Shown: positions 1 to 11,473, counted from the first letter of the stretch. The stretch: 64,000 nt of DNA from Channallabes apus (GCA_030522415.1 CM060112.1:8971001-9035000); one strand, 5' to 3'. Translations and numbers: made by a program. The notes: generated from the letters alone by a model not told the origin.

Positions 1-1533
1 CCATCAGCAGGGAAGTTTGTTCAAGCTTAGAAGAGAACATATGGCACTGCAACAGGACTGTCAGCATCAGTAGCTCAAGGATAACCATTAGTGATCCTGA
101 TTATCTCCTCCTGCTCCACACCTCCTGTTTCTTCATCTGGAGCTTTCTGCTTTTTGCCTTACCTCCTGTAGCTGTGGATAATCTCACATAGATTTAATAT
201 TTAAATTTTCCCCAAACACTTTAATAATACAGTTTAATCAGTGCGTGATCTTACCTTAATACTAGCATATTATTGCACTTCAGTGTGACACAGAAGAGGA
301 TGAGTTCCCTTTTGGGTGTTGCCCTTTCCATGGTTTCTTCGTCATGATACAGTAGCTCAATATGTTTTTCCTTGCTAATTTCAACCCATATTTCCCTATT
401 CTCTATCTACAGTAAATATATTCTTTAATCTACTGTAATCTATTCCTGATAATTAACTTGGTATAGGTGCCCTAGCAATAAAATAACCTGAAGATTAAAC
501 AAATAAGCAAAAAAAAGAGTTAGTTATTACAAACTTTTTCAAATTATTATTTTTGTTTCTTTGTTGTTTTTGCACCAAATTGTACATTCAATAAAATGTT
601 ATGTTTAACCACAACTTACATGCATTTTTCCATGTACAAAGTTACATTAATCTAGCCATTTTGTCTCATAATAGTGGCATGCAATTAAAATGTTAAAAAT
701 GAAAATTAGATTGTTCTTATTACAAGTAGAACAATCTTATTGAAATACTGTTGCTTTGTTAAAACATAAATGTAGCTTTATCACATATTGCAAGCTTCCT
801 TAAAATCTAATTTATTCATTCATACACCGATCAGCCATAACGTTAAATATACCACAAGCTAAATTGAATGATGCTGATTATCAGTTATAGTTTTTATCAG
901 TAAACTGGTGATAGGAAAAAACAATGCAGTATAAATTGACAAAAGATGAAAAAAAAGATCAAAGGCTAAGGAACACCCATTGCACAACAGCTTGATTTGA
1001 CACTTTTAAAAGATTATCCACAGGAGGTGGCACAGGTAAGGCAGCAGAAACCCCACACTTACATGTAGGCTATAGTATCTGCTTCATGCCTTCAGAGAAT
1101 GTACTGTAGGAGACTGATACCCACGTTGTAAATGGCAATTTCTTTTTTTTTTTGACGAGGTATGTTTATGTTGAGATATCAACTTGTCAATATAGCAATC
1201 AGCTTTCTTAATATAGACTTGCATATTCTAACATAAGTATAAATGTGTTTTATAAATGAAACTTTTTTAGCATCTAACTACTACTGAGGAAATAATTTTG
1301 AAGAGAAAGCAGGGGGGGGGGCATAGGGAAAGTTAAATGTTGATATGATTGTATAAGGGGAACTATGGTGTTATGGTGATCAGCAGCTGGAGGCGGGGAT
1401 ATTCTAATTACAGCTTTCTGATTGGCTAATTTGAATAAGCCGCTGCAGGGATTAACTTACACCTATAAGGGTAAAGGAGTCAAATGAACTGGGCTGAGCT
1501 CTTTTGAAATAGAGTACTTAATGCTGATTTTCT
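1..1533. other. AT-rich intergenic DNA, no gene seen
   Basis: No convincing coding frame is visible on either strand. The stretch holds A/T homopolymers, a G-run near 1311 and one degraded interspersed repeat that is listed separately. The last 8 bases (1526-1533) form the left target duplication of the long-TIR transposon that follows. Confidence 0.6.
828..1075. repeat. Degraded fish interspersed repeat (mariner/MITE-like)
   Basis: The motif CCGATCAGCCATAACGTTAAA near 829 resembles the conserved end of a very common non-coding fish repeat. The following sequence is too diverged to define the other end. The assignment rests on memory of the end motif only, so family and boundaries are uncertain. 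Confidence 0.35.
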
Positions 1534-2235
1534 ATGGAGCGATATCGCGGACAATATTCAAATGCAATTGCAAATTGCATTTGCAATTGCGTTTCCCATA
1601 TGTGGACGCACAAAGTGTGCCATAATTCGAATGCAATTGCAAACTTTGCATTACCGTTTGCTGATTCGCCTTTGCGAGCGCACACTGACTGCCAAATTTC
1701 AAATGAAGAAACAAAGTCCATTTGCATTTGTATTTCCCAGGTCTTACACGTCATGAACCTGTCATATTTAAATATCAAAATCAATCACCACGTTTGCTTT
1801 TTCACTTTCTCTGCACCGCGCGTCAAGCCGGCCAAAATTCAAACGCAATCGCTAATCCATTTGCAATTGCATTTCCAACACGTTACACAGAAACCTGTCA
1901 ATCAGGGGCGGGTCTATACTGTGGGGCGGGATTGTATGGGGAGTGACGTCACTCGCACTCGCCGACCAAGAGGGGGATATTTGAGCACTGGAGGTGAACC
2001 GAGATTATCTCATTTGTTTATCAAGAAATAAACACACAAAAATGACAAATCGCATATTTTCTTGCTCCGGAGTGGACAGAGAAGTTTTTACAAATAAAAA
2101 TATTTTTAGATCTTTACCTGTTACAGCCTGCTGGAGCTAAATCTTTCAGAAACGCTGCGTACCGGTGTTATGCGCTAAAATGCCCCCCTGCCACTGATTC
2201 CCCCCCCCCCCAACATAACCTCTATCAAATATTAT
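1534..2235 (+). repeat. Left terminal inverted repeat, long-TIR transposon
   Basis: This is the left arm of the inverted pair. It is built of short internal near-palindromes of the type AATGCAATTGCA, TTGCATTTGC and TTGCAATTGC, which recur at about 1560-1600, 1630-1655, 1715-1735 and 1855-1875. A frame of 165 codons runs through it and its mirror holds one of 167 codons, but these probably reflect the duplicated sequence rather than a gene. Confidence 0.8.
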
Positions 2236-2904
2236 ATTACAACATAAATTAATAGGTTTATGATTTACAAATTGCACCAAACGAATTTGATTATAAAATA
2301 ATCTATATAAAAAAACACATGTAGTATAGGGGGAAACTATATTAATTATATATTATTTTCATATACAACCCCTGGCAAAAATTCTGGAATCACCTCTCTC
2401 AGAAGATGTTCATTCAAATGTTTAATTGTGTAGAAAAAAAAACAAGCACATACATGCCACAAAACTATTTTCACTCAACAATCCAAACTTCTGGCTGTAT
2501 AAAACACTTAAAAAAAAAAACAAAGAAAGATAACTGTTTTAACAACTCAAACAGAGGAAAAAAATATGGAATCACCAAATAAAAACACTACTTGTTCTTT
2601 GTTGCACCACCTCTGGCTTTTATAACAGCTTGAATTCTCTGAGTCCTGGATTTAACTAATGTCCAACAGTATACTTCATCAGTCTGTCTCCAGCTTTGTC
2701 TTATTGCAGTTGCCAGATCAGCTTTGCAGGTTGGAGCCTTGTCCTGGACCATTTTCTTTAATTTCCACCACAGATTTTCAATTGGATTAAGGTCCGGACT
2801 ATTTGCAGGCCATGCCATTGACATTATATGTATTTCCTGTAGGAATGTTTTCACAGATTTTGCCCTATGGCACGATGCATTATCATCCTGAAAAATGATG
2901 CTAC

Positions 2905-3844
2905 TGTGGTGGATTTTTTATTCTCCCCACACTGAAGTTGCCCTAATTTAAAACATTAACCAAATACTGTAACTTTTAGTAAAAGAAATCAAAGAAAGAC
3001 TTCGGACTCCGTGCAGATCTAGATGAAGTAAGGATAAGTTTTTATTGCAGCAATAAAAACAAAGTGAACCAGCCTAGGTTATGAATCCAGCCATCACCAA
3101 GGACAGACTGATCTGGCAGTGCCGTACATGACTTTTTATACAGTTTTTTCAAGGGGAGGGGAGCTCACCTTGTCCCCTCCTCTGTACATCTCTTACCAAA
3201 TTATTAACCCATTACAATCATGCTTTCCTCTACCTTGTTTCGTTACATCATATACCTCGTCATCTGACTCCATATTTTTCCCATTATAACTTATTTTTAT
3301 TGCAAATAACTTTCCATTACCTTTTCACTTTGTTTATTTTAAATATATAGGGGTGGCGCTTATTTTTCTTATACATTTTGGTTATTTGTCTGTGTTCCTT
3401 TAATTTGACCTCACAGTTAAGATCACCCCATGAGTCAGCTGACATTACATCATGTCCAGGGACTTTCCCTTATCAGGTGCTTTTGGGTACAAAGATTACA
3501 TCATATGTTCTAAAGTACACTCTGTCCACTAAGCATATCTAGAGGTCATTTGAGTTCAGGTCCTTTTGGGTACAAAGATTACATCATATGTTCTAAAGTA
3601 CACTCTGTCCACTAAGCATCACACTTCTAAGATGGCGACCTAAGCATCTCAGACCTAAGATGGCAACCTATCCAGAGTTCATTTGAGTTCATACTGCACA
3701 CGATCTAAGATGTCCTTGCTACTGTGACATCACCTTGTCCTTGACTCAACTCTGTTCTCCTTGCCCCATCTCTATAAGATAAGATTAATAGTTTTCTGTC
3801 ATATTACTGCGTGCACAAATATATTTAATTAAAATATGCTTACA
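2905..3844 (-). mobile_element. Solo LTR of an endogenous retrovirus-like element
   Basis: The 940-bp insert starts TG and ends CA and is flanked by the 4-bp duplication CTAC (2901-2904 and 3845-3848). Its orientation is inferred as minus because an AATAAA signal (reverse complement around 3040-3060) lies in the downstream third on that strand, as in a U3-R-U5 LTR. No internal gag, pol or env remains, so it probably formed by LTR-LTR recombination. The host is the Tc1 transposase. Class is uncertain; a Ty3-type LTR is the alternative. Confidence 0.75.
3481..3619 (-). repeat. Direct duplication inside the solo LTR (U3)
   Basis: A 56-bp block starting TTTTGGGTACAAAGATTAC occurs at 3481-3536 and again at 3564-3619, a period of 83 bp with no obvious mismatch. 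Tandem duplication in U3 is typical of retroviral enhancers; an enhancer role here is inference. Confidence 0.8.
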
Positions 3845-5182
3845 CTACCATCACCAAACATCCTTTCAATTGATGGAATAAGAAAAGTGTCCAAAATCTC
3901 AACATAAACTTGTGCATTTATAGAAGATGTAATGACTGTCATGTCTCCCATACCTTTACCTGACATACAACCCCATATCAATAATGATTGTGGAAATTTG
4001 TATGTTTTCTTCAGGCAGTTGTCTTTATAAATTTCATTGGAACGGCACCAAACAAAAGTTCCAGCATCAGCCCAATGCAGATTCGTGATTCATTACTGAA
4101 TCTAACTCTCATCCAGTCATCCACAGTCCAAGATTGTCTTTCTTTAGCCCACTGAACCCTTGTTTTTTTTCTGTTTAGATGTTAATGATGGTTTTCTTTT
4201 GGCTTTTCTGTATGTAAATCCCATTTCATTTAGGCGATTTCTTACTGTCCGGTCACAGACATTGACTCCACTTTCTGCCCATTTGTTCCTCATTTGTTTT
4301 GTTGTACATTTTCTGTTTTCAAGTCATATTGCTTTAAGTTTTCTGTCTTGGCGCTTTGATGTCTTTCTTGGTCTACCAGTACGCTTCCCTTTTACAACCT
4401 TTCCATTTGATTTGTACTTGGTCCAGATTTTAGACACAGCTGACTGGGAACAACCAACATCTTTTGCAACATTCCATGAAGATTTACCTTCTTCAAGAAG
4501 TTTGATAATTCTCTCCTTTGTTTCACCTGACACCTCTCGTGTTGGAGCTATGAGTTATGTCAATCATCTTGGTTCAACACATCCCTAATGTGTGCAAGCA
4601 CTCTTTTTTAACTGTAGACTAATTAGCAGTTGTAGAAATGCAAAGTGCATGGTGATTCCATATTTTTTTCCTCAGATTTGTGTGATTCCATATTTTTTTC
4701 CTCTGTTTGAGTTGTTAAAACAGTTGTCATTGACTATAGTTATCTTTCTTTGTTTTTTTTAAAGTGTTTTATACAGCCAGAAGTTTGGATTGTTGAGTGA
4801 AAATAGTTTTGTGGCATGTATGTGCTTGTTTTTTTTTCTACACAATTAAACATTTGAATGAACATCTTCTGAGAGGGGTGATTCCAGAATTTTTGCCAGG
4901 GGTTGTACATGTATATTTTTATATTTCTTATTTATAATAAAAATCGCTTCGTGTAATTTTTCATCATAAACAATATTTGTTTAGTGTAAACATTTTTGTA
5001 TTACATGACAAACCCCTGCAAAATAAATGTGCCACAAAATAAACATTATATGAGAATTTGTATTATGTGTCTTAATTTCCATGTCACGTGCTTAGGGTAA
5101 ATTATAATAGTAATAATATATTTGATAATACTCATATATTATATTTGATAATAATAATATGAATTTTTGATTGTGATGTCCT

Positions 5183-5885
5183 CATATATTTGACAGAGAT
5201 TTTTTGGGGGTGCAATCAGTGGCAGGGGAGCATTTTAGCGCATAACACCGGTACGCAGCATTTCTGAAAGATTTAGCTCCAGCAGGCTGTAACAGGAGAA
5301 GATCTAAAAATAATTTTATTTGTAAAAACTTCTCTGTCCACTCTGGAGCAAGAAAATATGCGATTTGTCATTTTTGTGTGTTTATTTCTTGATAAACAAA
5401 TGAGATAATCTCGGTTCACCTCCAGTGCTCAAATATCCCCCTCTTGGTCGGCGAGTGGGAGTGACGTCACTCCCCATACAATCCCACCCCACAGTATAGA
5501 CCCGCCCCTGACGCTGATTGACAGGTTTCTGTGTAACGTGTTGGAAATGCAATTGCAAATGGATTAGCGATTGCGTTTGAATTTTGGCCGGCTTGACGCG
5601 CGGTGCAGAGAAAGTGAAAAAGCAAACGGGGTGATTGATTTTGCTATTTAAATATGACAGGTTCATGATGTGTAAGACCTGGGAAATACAAATGCAAATG
5701 GACTTTTCTTTTTCATTTGAAATTTGGCAGTCAGTGTGCGCTCGCAAAGGCGAATCAGCAAACGGTAATGCAAAGTTTGCAATTGCATTTGAATTATGGC
5801 ACACTTTGTGCGTCAACATATGGGAAACGCAATTGCAAATGCAATTTGCAATTGCATTTGAATATTGTCCGCGATATCGTTCCAT
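5183..5885 (-). repeat. Right terminal inverted repeat, long-TIR transposon
   Basis: Reverse complement of the left arm with scattered substitutions and small indels, for example an extra few bases near 5510. It ends exactly at the 8-bp target duplication. The limited divergence between arms suggests a moderately recent insertion or gene conversion between arms. Confidence 0.8.
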
Positions 5886-5893
5886 AATTTTCT

Positions 5894-6680
5894 TAAAGAG
5901 CGTTAGCTGGTATGCTCCTAACTGTTGTATAAGATTTGTGTCTGACCCTGTTTTAGCCAGACAAGGTCAGATATTACTTATTTCACATTAACAACTGCTT
6001 TTACTGTTCAAAATGTAAACCCACAAACATTGTGTACTGTTTTTGTACTTTTAAATGACTCATTCCAAATGTCAACACACTTCAGTTAGAATAAATTTAT
6101 ATTCATGTAAATATTCTCACATCTTGTATATAACACAGTATAATTTTACTGAGAGTTCATCAAGCCAAGGTGAGGATTGTTATTAGAAGTAAGTGAGAAC
6201 AAATACCACATGTTGCTATGTATGTGTAGCTGCTTGCTTCTGTGTGATATTTACATATCCAACTGTGATTATTGCTACTGATATGAAACTTGCTTAAATT
6301 TTTTAATTAAACATTGGAACATGGGATAAGAGGCATCCAGTAGAGAGACAAGTCCATCATTAGTAAGTACGGAATGCAATATAAGACTACTTTGAATCCT
6401 TTCATGGTGATTTAAAAGGGAACCCTCTCAACTGTGGATCATTTTGAGTCCGATTTTTTTTATTGTGTAGAGATTCTTTCTGCATTGTGTCACTTTTATA
6501 AGCCTGTCTGATGTACACTGATCTCACTTATTTAAAAAAAAAAAAAAAAGGGGCCCCAGTTTAAAGGTTCTTGTGTCCCTTTAACATAATTAACTTTAAC
6601 ATTCCCATTAACTTAATTTGTTCTTTACTCCTTTCTTCCAGTCCACCCTAAGGCATCAAGGATCGTCACTGGTTACTTTG
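5894..6680. other. Intergenic DNA, nothing recognised
   Basis: AT-rich sequence with an A-run at about 6533-6549. I see no coding frame, terminal repeat or known element in it. Confidence 0.5.
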
Positions 6681-8210
6681 AATTCAATTCAATTCAATTC
6701 AGTTTTATTTATATAGCGCTTTTAACAATTGACATTGTCTCAAAACAGCTTTACACAATCAAAAGAATTATTTAAGTTTGTATGGAATGTGAATGTGTAT
6801 GGATCAAAATGTTCAGATAGTCCCTGGTGAGCAAGCCCAAGGGCGACAGTGGCAAGGAAAAACTCCCTGAGATGGTAATAGGAAGAAACCTTGAGAGGAA
6901 CCAGACTCGACAGGGAACCCATCCTCATCTGGGTGAAACAGATAGCAGGAAATGATCTGCATTTATACAGTGTTAGGTTCAGCTATAATAGTTGATGTTA
7001 ATTGATGTTATAATAGTTGATGTTAAATGGAGTCCAGTAGTTATTCGAGACTCAGATAGACTTGTAGAAAGTTCCAGTCCTGAACTATCGAATTGTCAAG
7101 TCCTCAGAGAAACAGCTGACAACACCAGTCGAGGCCAGAACCATCTTCTAAGTAGATAGAATCATCCCCAGACACCAGGCACATCCTAAAGAGACACACG
7201 GGGCATCCATGCGATGAGACCTCCAACCAGAAACCGGGCACCAGGATGGATCAGACAGGTCCGGAGGGCAGAGGGAGTCTGGATCACTGGCAGCTCAGGA
7301 ACCACATGTGTAGCTCGACAGAGAGAGAGAGAGAGAAAGAGTGAAAGGGGAAGACAGGGGGAGAGAGGAAAGAGAAAGAGGGGGAGGAAGAGAAGAGGAG
7401 GAGAGATTGCAATTAGGTATGGTCACAGTCACAATGTCTAATGTGAATGTATATTTACTGTAGAGTGCAAGCAGGGACTCCGGCAGGACTAACTATGACA
7501 GCATAACTAAAAGGGAGAGCCAGAAGGAAACACAAACATGAGGGCTCCCTGAGATGTAAAGCAAACAATCACCTCACCGTCAAGAAACCTGAGTGATCAA
7601 ATGAGACTGAGGAAGACAGCATCTAAACATACCAGTTCACCATAATACTCTACGTCCATGAGTCCCTCAGATCTGCTCCTTTACCTTATGGCAAATCTAT
7701 TCATAAAAATGCTTGGCTAAATAAATAGGTTTTGAGCCTAGACTTAAACACTGAGACTGTGTCTGAGTCCCGAACACTATTTGGAAGACTATTCCATAAT
7801 TTTGGGGCTTTGTAAGAAAAAGCTCTGCCCCCAGCTGTAGTTTTCATAATACGCGGTACTGATAAGGAGCCTGCATCCTTTGACCGAAGTAGGCGTGGTG
7901 GATCGTAAGACACTAGCAGTTTGCTCAGATACTGCGGGGCGAGACCATTTAATGCCTTATATGTCAAGAGTAGTATTTTAAAATCATTGCGAAATTTCAC
8001 AGGGAGCCAATGCAGTGAAGATAGGATAGGGGTGATGTGCTCATATCTTCTGGTTCTAGTGAGGACTCTCGCTGCTGCATTCTGGAATAGCTGAAGCTTG
8101 TTTATGCACCTAGGCATTACAATAGTCCAACCTAGAAGTGATAAAAGCATGAACTAGTTTTTCTGCATCGTTTAGCGACAATATATTTCTTATTTTGGCA
8201 ATATTTCTGA
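6681..8210 (-). mobile_element. 5'-truncated L2-type LINE
   Basis: On the minus strand this is the 3' part of an L2-clade non-LTR retrotransposon: the end of the reverse-transcriptase ORF, a ~1-kb 3' UTR and a terminal ATTGA/ATTCA pentanucleotide tail at 6681-6701. The 3' UTR contains a purine-rich GA tract (about 7318-7405). The 5' end is lost at about 8210, where DIRS sequence begins. The last ~100 bp of the tail recur at 40.6 kb and 57.7 kb, so this family is a repeated component of the region. Confidence 0.85.
7701..8205 (-). pseudogene. L2 LINE reverse transcriptase, C-terminal end
   Basis: The minus-strand frame ending at 7701 encodes about 150 residues of the C-terminal region of an L2-clade ORF2. 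Recognisable motifs are LQLFQNAAARVLTRTRR, ITPILSSLHWLPV, LLLTYKALNGLAPQYLS and APKLWNSLPNSVRDSDT, ending FKSRLKTYLFSQAFL. In a complete element this follows the reverse-transcriptase core and contributes to target-primed reverse transcription. The endonuclease and catalytic RT motifs are missing because of 5' truncation, so the copy is inactive. Truncation is the usual outcome of LINE insertion. Confidence 0.88.
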
Positions 8211-8326
8211 GGTATCCCTGTTCCCTGAAAAAGTGGGAACGCGATGCTGCATGAAAACACTATGGGAAAAAGGTCTTCATTCACCGGTTGTTGAAGCATG
8301 TGTGTCAAACACGCCAAAAACTTGGC

Positions 8327-8382
8327 TTATATAACCTCGGTCAGGTGATCATCTGATCAGGTACACCTGGAGGTTATAAATA
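8327..8382. promoter_or_regulatory. TATA-flanked palindrome in DIRS-A terminal repeat
   Basis: ATAACCTCGGTCAGGTG and CACCTGGAGGTTAT face each other across a short centre that itself reads GATCATCTGATC. TATA-like boxes (TATATAA and TATAAATA) lie on both outer edges. The arms contain CAGGTG/CACCTG E-boxes. Promoter function is inferred from position in the terminal repeat; the same arms occur in LTRs at 19.05, 21.79, 45.44 and 57.33 kb. Confidence 0.6.
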
Positions 8383-8699
8383 GGTCTGACCCGGAAACAT
8401 CCTCAGGTCAATTTTGTCTGAAAGCACGTCCAGTCACGCCTAGAGTGCGGCACTGGAGCGCAGTATCTCGTTCCCACTTTTTCAGGGAACAGGGTTACAG
8501 CAAATAACCCGAGACAATCCCTTTCAAAAGCTACACTTGATGCTGCGTGAAAATGCTATGGGAAGGAGAATACCAAGACCGCCACACTGAAAGTTTCTGG
8601 ACCCCAGGGTTGTGTAGCATGTGCGCACAATTATCAAAGAGGTCTAGACCTGATTGTGGGATGCTGACTTGAGAACCCGTGAGCCTGGAGTAGCATGGA

Positions 8700-9560
8700 C
8701 ATCAAAACTATAAAATCTGACAAATGTGCAGAGAGGACCAACCTATCGCATCACACACTTGCTGCAAGGGGACAACTCTTGCCAAAGCCACTGACGATGC
8801 AAGGCCCCTAGTTGAAAGGGCCCTAACTCCTAGAGGTGAAGTGTGACCAAGCACCTCATAGGCTAAGGCAAAAGCATCCCTCACCCAATGTGACACAGTT
8901 TGTCTAGTGGCAGCCGCCCTTCTAGTTGCGGCCACCATGACATATAAAGAGCTGCTCCGATTTGCGCCACTGACTAGTGCTGTGGATGTAAATCTGTAGA
9001 GCATGCACTGGACATAGTAAGTGAAGTCTTTCCTGCTCCATAGCATAAAATGGCGGAAGACAGAAGGCTTCGAGAACAACTGGGTCCATGGTCGAGAATG
9101 GAACTTAATCGGAAGTTAATTCGGGTGAGGATGCAGAACAGCTTTGACCAGCGCTCGGGCAAAGTCTCGGTGGGATGACAAAATTAACAGAGCCTGCAAG
9201 TCCCCAATTCTCTTCAGAGAAGAAATGGCTATTATAAAAACCATCTTAAGGGTCAGAAACAACAGGCGCTGACTCTATAGGTTTGAAGGGGTCTCTGCCA
9301 TTTGCAGCCAACTAACGGGTGCTTTACCACAGAAAATCCGCTCAATCAGAACATGGTAAGCCGAAATGGCTGCCACATACGTTCTGAGAGTGCGTATGCA
9401 TAAGACATATGCCTGAGGACAGTTTCTCCTGCAGAAACTACAGCACTGAAACAGTGGCAGTGGACTGGGTCTACATGGTTTGCCATACACCTATTTACAA
9501 AACCATTCCATTTGAGGGCATAAGTTTCTAGTAGAGGGAGCCCTAGCACAAAGAATTGTT
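8700..9560 (-). pseudogene. DIRS tyrosine recombinase, copy A
   Basis: The tyrosine recombinase would integrate the circular DIRS cDNA without making a target duplication. The minus-strand fragments contain the C-terminal catalytic block STRGLASSVALARVVPLQQ followed by VCDAIGWSSLH, matching the HxxR box region of copy B, and an N-terminal stretch at 9549-9346 (LYALKWNGFV-like). The equivalent of the catalytic histidine in HSTRG reads LSTRG here. The sequence around the final tyrosine is disrupted after SSLHICQIL. Several frames are needed to read it, so it is inactive. Confidence 0.82.
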
Positions 9561-9639
9561 CCTATTACATTGGCTGAAAGACCCGTGTCTTTTAATTGGC
9601 CAAACATGAAGGTCCCAGAGCTTGGGCCTGGGATGAAAT

Positions 9640-10790
9640 ATTATTCCCTATGCCTGAGACAGAAAATCCCTCCTGACCGGAATTGAGCCGTCAAGGAGGG
9701 ATATTAGATCTGAGAACCATATTCTGGTCTGCCAACGGGGCGCTATCAATAAGTGGCGGAGTCCCTGTTGACGGACCTTCGCTAGGACTCCGGGGAGGCA
9801 TCCTAGACCCAGGGGAGCTGGAGGATTCAGAGAGTAGTAAAGGGGACATTGTTTCGTGTCCTGCGAAGCAAAGAGGTCCACCTCTGCTACCTAAATTGTC
9901 TCCCAGATTTGAATAACCACTTCAGGGTAGTGTTTCCATTCCCCATGTGTCACAGCATGTCTGGACAGCTGTAGTGTTGTCCACCCGCACTAGGACATGG
10001 TAGCCTCTCAACTGCTGGAGGAAGTATTTCAAAGCCAGAAATAAAGCCATAATTTCGAGGCAATTGGTGTGCCATGTGAGAAGATGACCTCTCCAGATTC
10101 TTTGGGCTGGACAGCCATCTAAGACCACACCCCAACCCATAAGGAAAGCGTATGTCAGTAGCATCTTGCGACGACAACACGGACCTACAGTGGGACCCAA
10201 AGTCAGAAACCGGAGTCTGAACCACATAGAAAGGGTACGAAGCCCCTGGCGCATAACCCTTGTTTTACTCAGGGGATTGCCTCTTGGATGGAATCCTGTG
10301 GCTCTTAGGCACAACTGAAAGGGTCTCATGTGCCTAAGGGTATTACCATGGATACACCTGCCATGAGACCTAGGATTTTCTGAAAGTAAAAGTCACTTTC
10401 TGGCCTAGCTTGATGTTCCTTAGGGTACTTAGGATGGATTCGATATGTACAGGAGACAGTTGCGCCTGCATTCTGATCGAATCCCATATGACCCCCAATA
10501 GGTTGTCCTCTGAGCTGGAGAGACAACGCTTTTCCTGGCGTTGAGTATCAACCCTAGAGATTTGAGATGAGCTAGGACAACATCCCGATGTCGAAGTGCT
10601 ATCTCCTGAGACTGAGCCCAAATGAGCCAGTCGTGTATATAATTCAAAATATGGATGCCCTGGAATCATATAGGGACCACAGCTGCATCCATGCATCCCT
10701 GCTAGGCCAAATGGAAGGACCCGATAAGCTTCACCTTCACTGGTAAGCTTCACCCCACGAAAGGAACCTCAGGAACTGTGGCAATATTTC
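9640..10790 (-). pseudogene. DIRS reverse transcriptase/RNase H, copy A
   Basis: On the minus strand the RT is entered at DAYFHIEILPQ (about 10790), followed by VLPFGLAG and NYIHDWLIWAQS near 10647, where the catalytic YLDD-type motif has become YIHD. RNase H follows (GWGVVLDGCPAQRIWRGH, about 10140-10080, then RVDNTTAV near 9975). A downstream segment at 9881-9650 (VDLFASQDTKQCPLYYSLN) is typical of the RT-to-recombinase linker of fish DIRS. The frame shifts repeatedly. Loss of a catalytic aspartate plus frameshifts make it non-functional. Confidence 0.85.
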
Positions 10791-11340
10791 TATATGAAAA
10801 TATGCGTCCTCTTCGCCGATGGACCCGCCGGTGCTCAAGTCCTTCAGCAGGTCAGCCTGGTATGCCTGCAACACCGCCATGGTGTGCAGGGCAGCACTGG
10901 CCTGGTCCGCTGAGTGAAAAGCTTTCCCCACTAGTGAAGATGTTAGTCTACACAGCTTAGTGGGGAGTGTGGGCTTCTTCAATGAAGATGAGCACCCAGG
11001 AGAAAGATAGCCTGCAAGCGTCTCCTCAGTCTGGGGCATCATCATATAGCCCCATGTCTTTGCATCAGCAATCATCGAATAAATGGACGTTGATGACACA
11101 AAGATACGGGACAAATAAGGTTTACTCCATGAACGAGTTACCTCATCATGGAGGTCACCAAAGAAGGGGAGAGACCTTCGTTGAGGTTTGTGTTTAAAGA
11201 ATGCGAGCCGGGCGAGAAGCTGTGAAGATCAGTGCTCGCATTCTCCCTCGAGTTCAAGGATAGCGTGCTCTTCACCCAAACACTCAAAACAGAGAGCATG
11301 GCAATCATCGGAGAAAAGTCTCTCACATGGAGGTAAACGT
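10790..11340 (-). pseudogene. DIRS gag-like ORF1, copy A
   Basis: The N-terminal part (about 11336-11170) has the DIRS Gag cysteine region, CERLFSDDCHALCFECLGEEHA. It is followed at about 11114-10800 by segments shared with copy B: GYMMMPQTEETLAGYLSPG, then LHTMAVLQAYQADLLKDLS. That sequence passes directly into the RT motif DAYFHIEILPQ, so the end of gag and the start of RT have been deleted and fused. The frame upstream continues into the terminal repeat. The protein would form the DIRS ribonucleoprotein; this copy is broken. Confidence 0.78.
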
Positions 11341-11473
11341 CTCGGGTTACTTTGCTGTAACCCTGTTCCCTGAGAGGCGGGAACGAGATGCTGCGTTAGA
11401 ACGCTTATGGGAACTATCTTGTCGCATTGCCGGCCGTGAAGCATGTGTGGAAAAACGCCATTATCTGACTATA

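Larger units (their letters stand above)
2584..4545 (-). pseudogene. Tc1-like transposase, broken
   Basis: In active relatives this enzyme binds the terminal repeats and catalyses cut-and-paste movement into TA. The N-terminal paired-like helix-turn-helix is readable at about 4533-4324 (CSQSAVSKIW followed by the GRPRKTS hinge). The C-terminal catalytic part is readable at 2854-2588 and contains NSPDLNPIENLW, which carries the final acidic residue of the DDE triad. Between them the frame is broken by several stops and shifts, and by a 940-bp LTR inserted at 2905. The protein is therefore dead. The family assignment is secure; its name within Tc1 is not attempted. Confidence 0.88.
2366..4905 (-). 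mobile_element. Tc1-like transposon (copy A), interrupted
   Basis: Inverted ends begin CAACCCCTGGCAAAAATTC and are bounded by TA on both sides (2364-2365 and 4906-4907), the Tc1/mariner target. The inverted repeats extend for roughly 150-200 bp. The element sits inside the long-TIR transposon and is itself split by a solo LTR at 2905-3844. Without that insert it is about 1.6 kb, the normal Tc1 length. Confidence 0.9.
1534..5885. mobile_element. DNA transposon with ~700-bp terminal inverted repeats
   Basis: The two ends are inverted copies of each other for about 700 bp (1534-2235 and 5183-5885), starting ATGGARCGATATCGCGG. The flanks are 8-bp near-identical duplications, gattttct (1526-1533) and aattttct (5886-5893). 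Long TIRs with an 8-bp TSD fit a MULE-like or hAT-like cut-and-paste element, but the superfamily cannot be fixed because no own transposase is visible. The short interior is mostly occupied by a nested Tc1 element. A second, diverged copy of the interior is seen at about 29.69-30.18 kb. Confidence 0.75.
8213..11344 (-). mobile_element. DIRS-type retrotransposon, copy A (degraded)
   Basis: DIRS elements encode Gag, an RT/RNase H and a tyrosine recombinase, and are bounded by complex inverted repeats. On the minus strand this copy runs gag (about 11340-10790), RT/RNase H (about 10790-9640) and recombinase (about 9560-8700), then a terminal repeat (8215-8515) holding an inner inverted pair of about 36 bp (CCCTGTTCCCTGAAAAAG and its complement). 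The left end is cut against L2 sequence at about 8212. Stops and frameshifts are numerous and gag is joined to RT by a deletion. Confidence 0.85.

Noticed and set aside
1534..2031. 165-codon frame in the left TIR, with a 167-codon mirror in the right TIR
   Set aside because: The frame is mirrored only because the TIR is duplicated. Its composition follows the AATTGCA palindromes and no domain is visible.
4160..4588. 142-codon plus-strand frame
   Set aside because: It is antisense to the Tc1 copy A transposase N-terminus.
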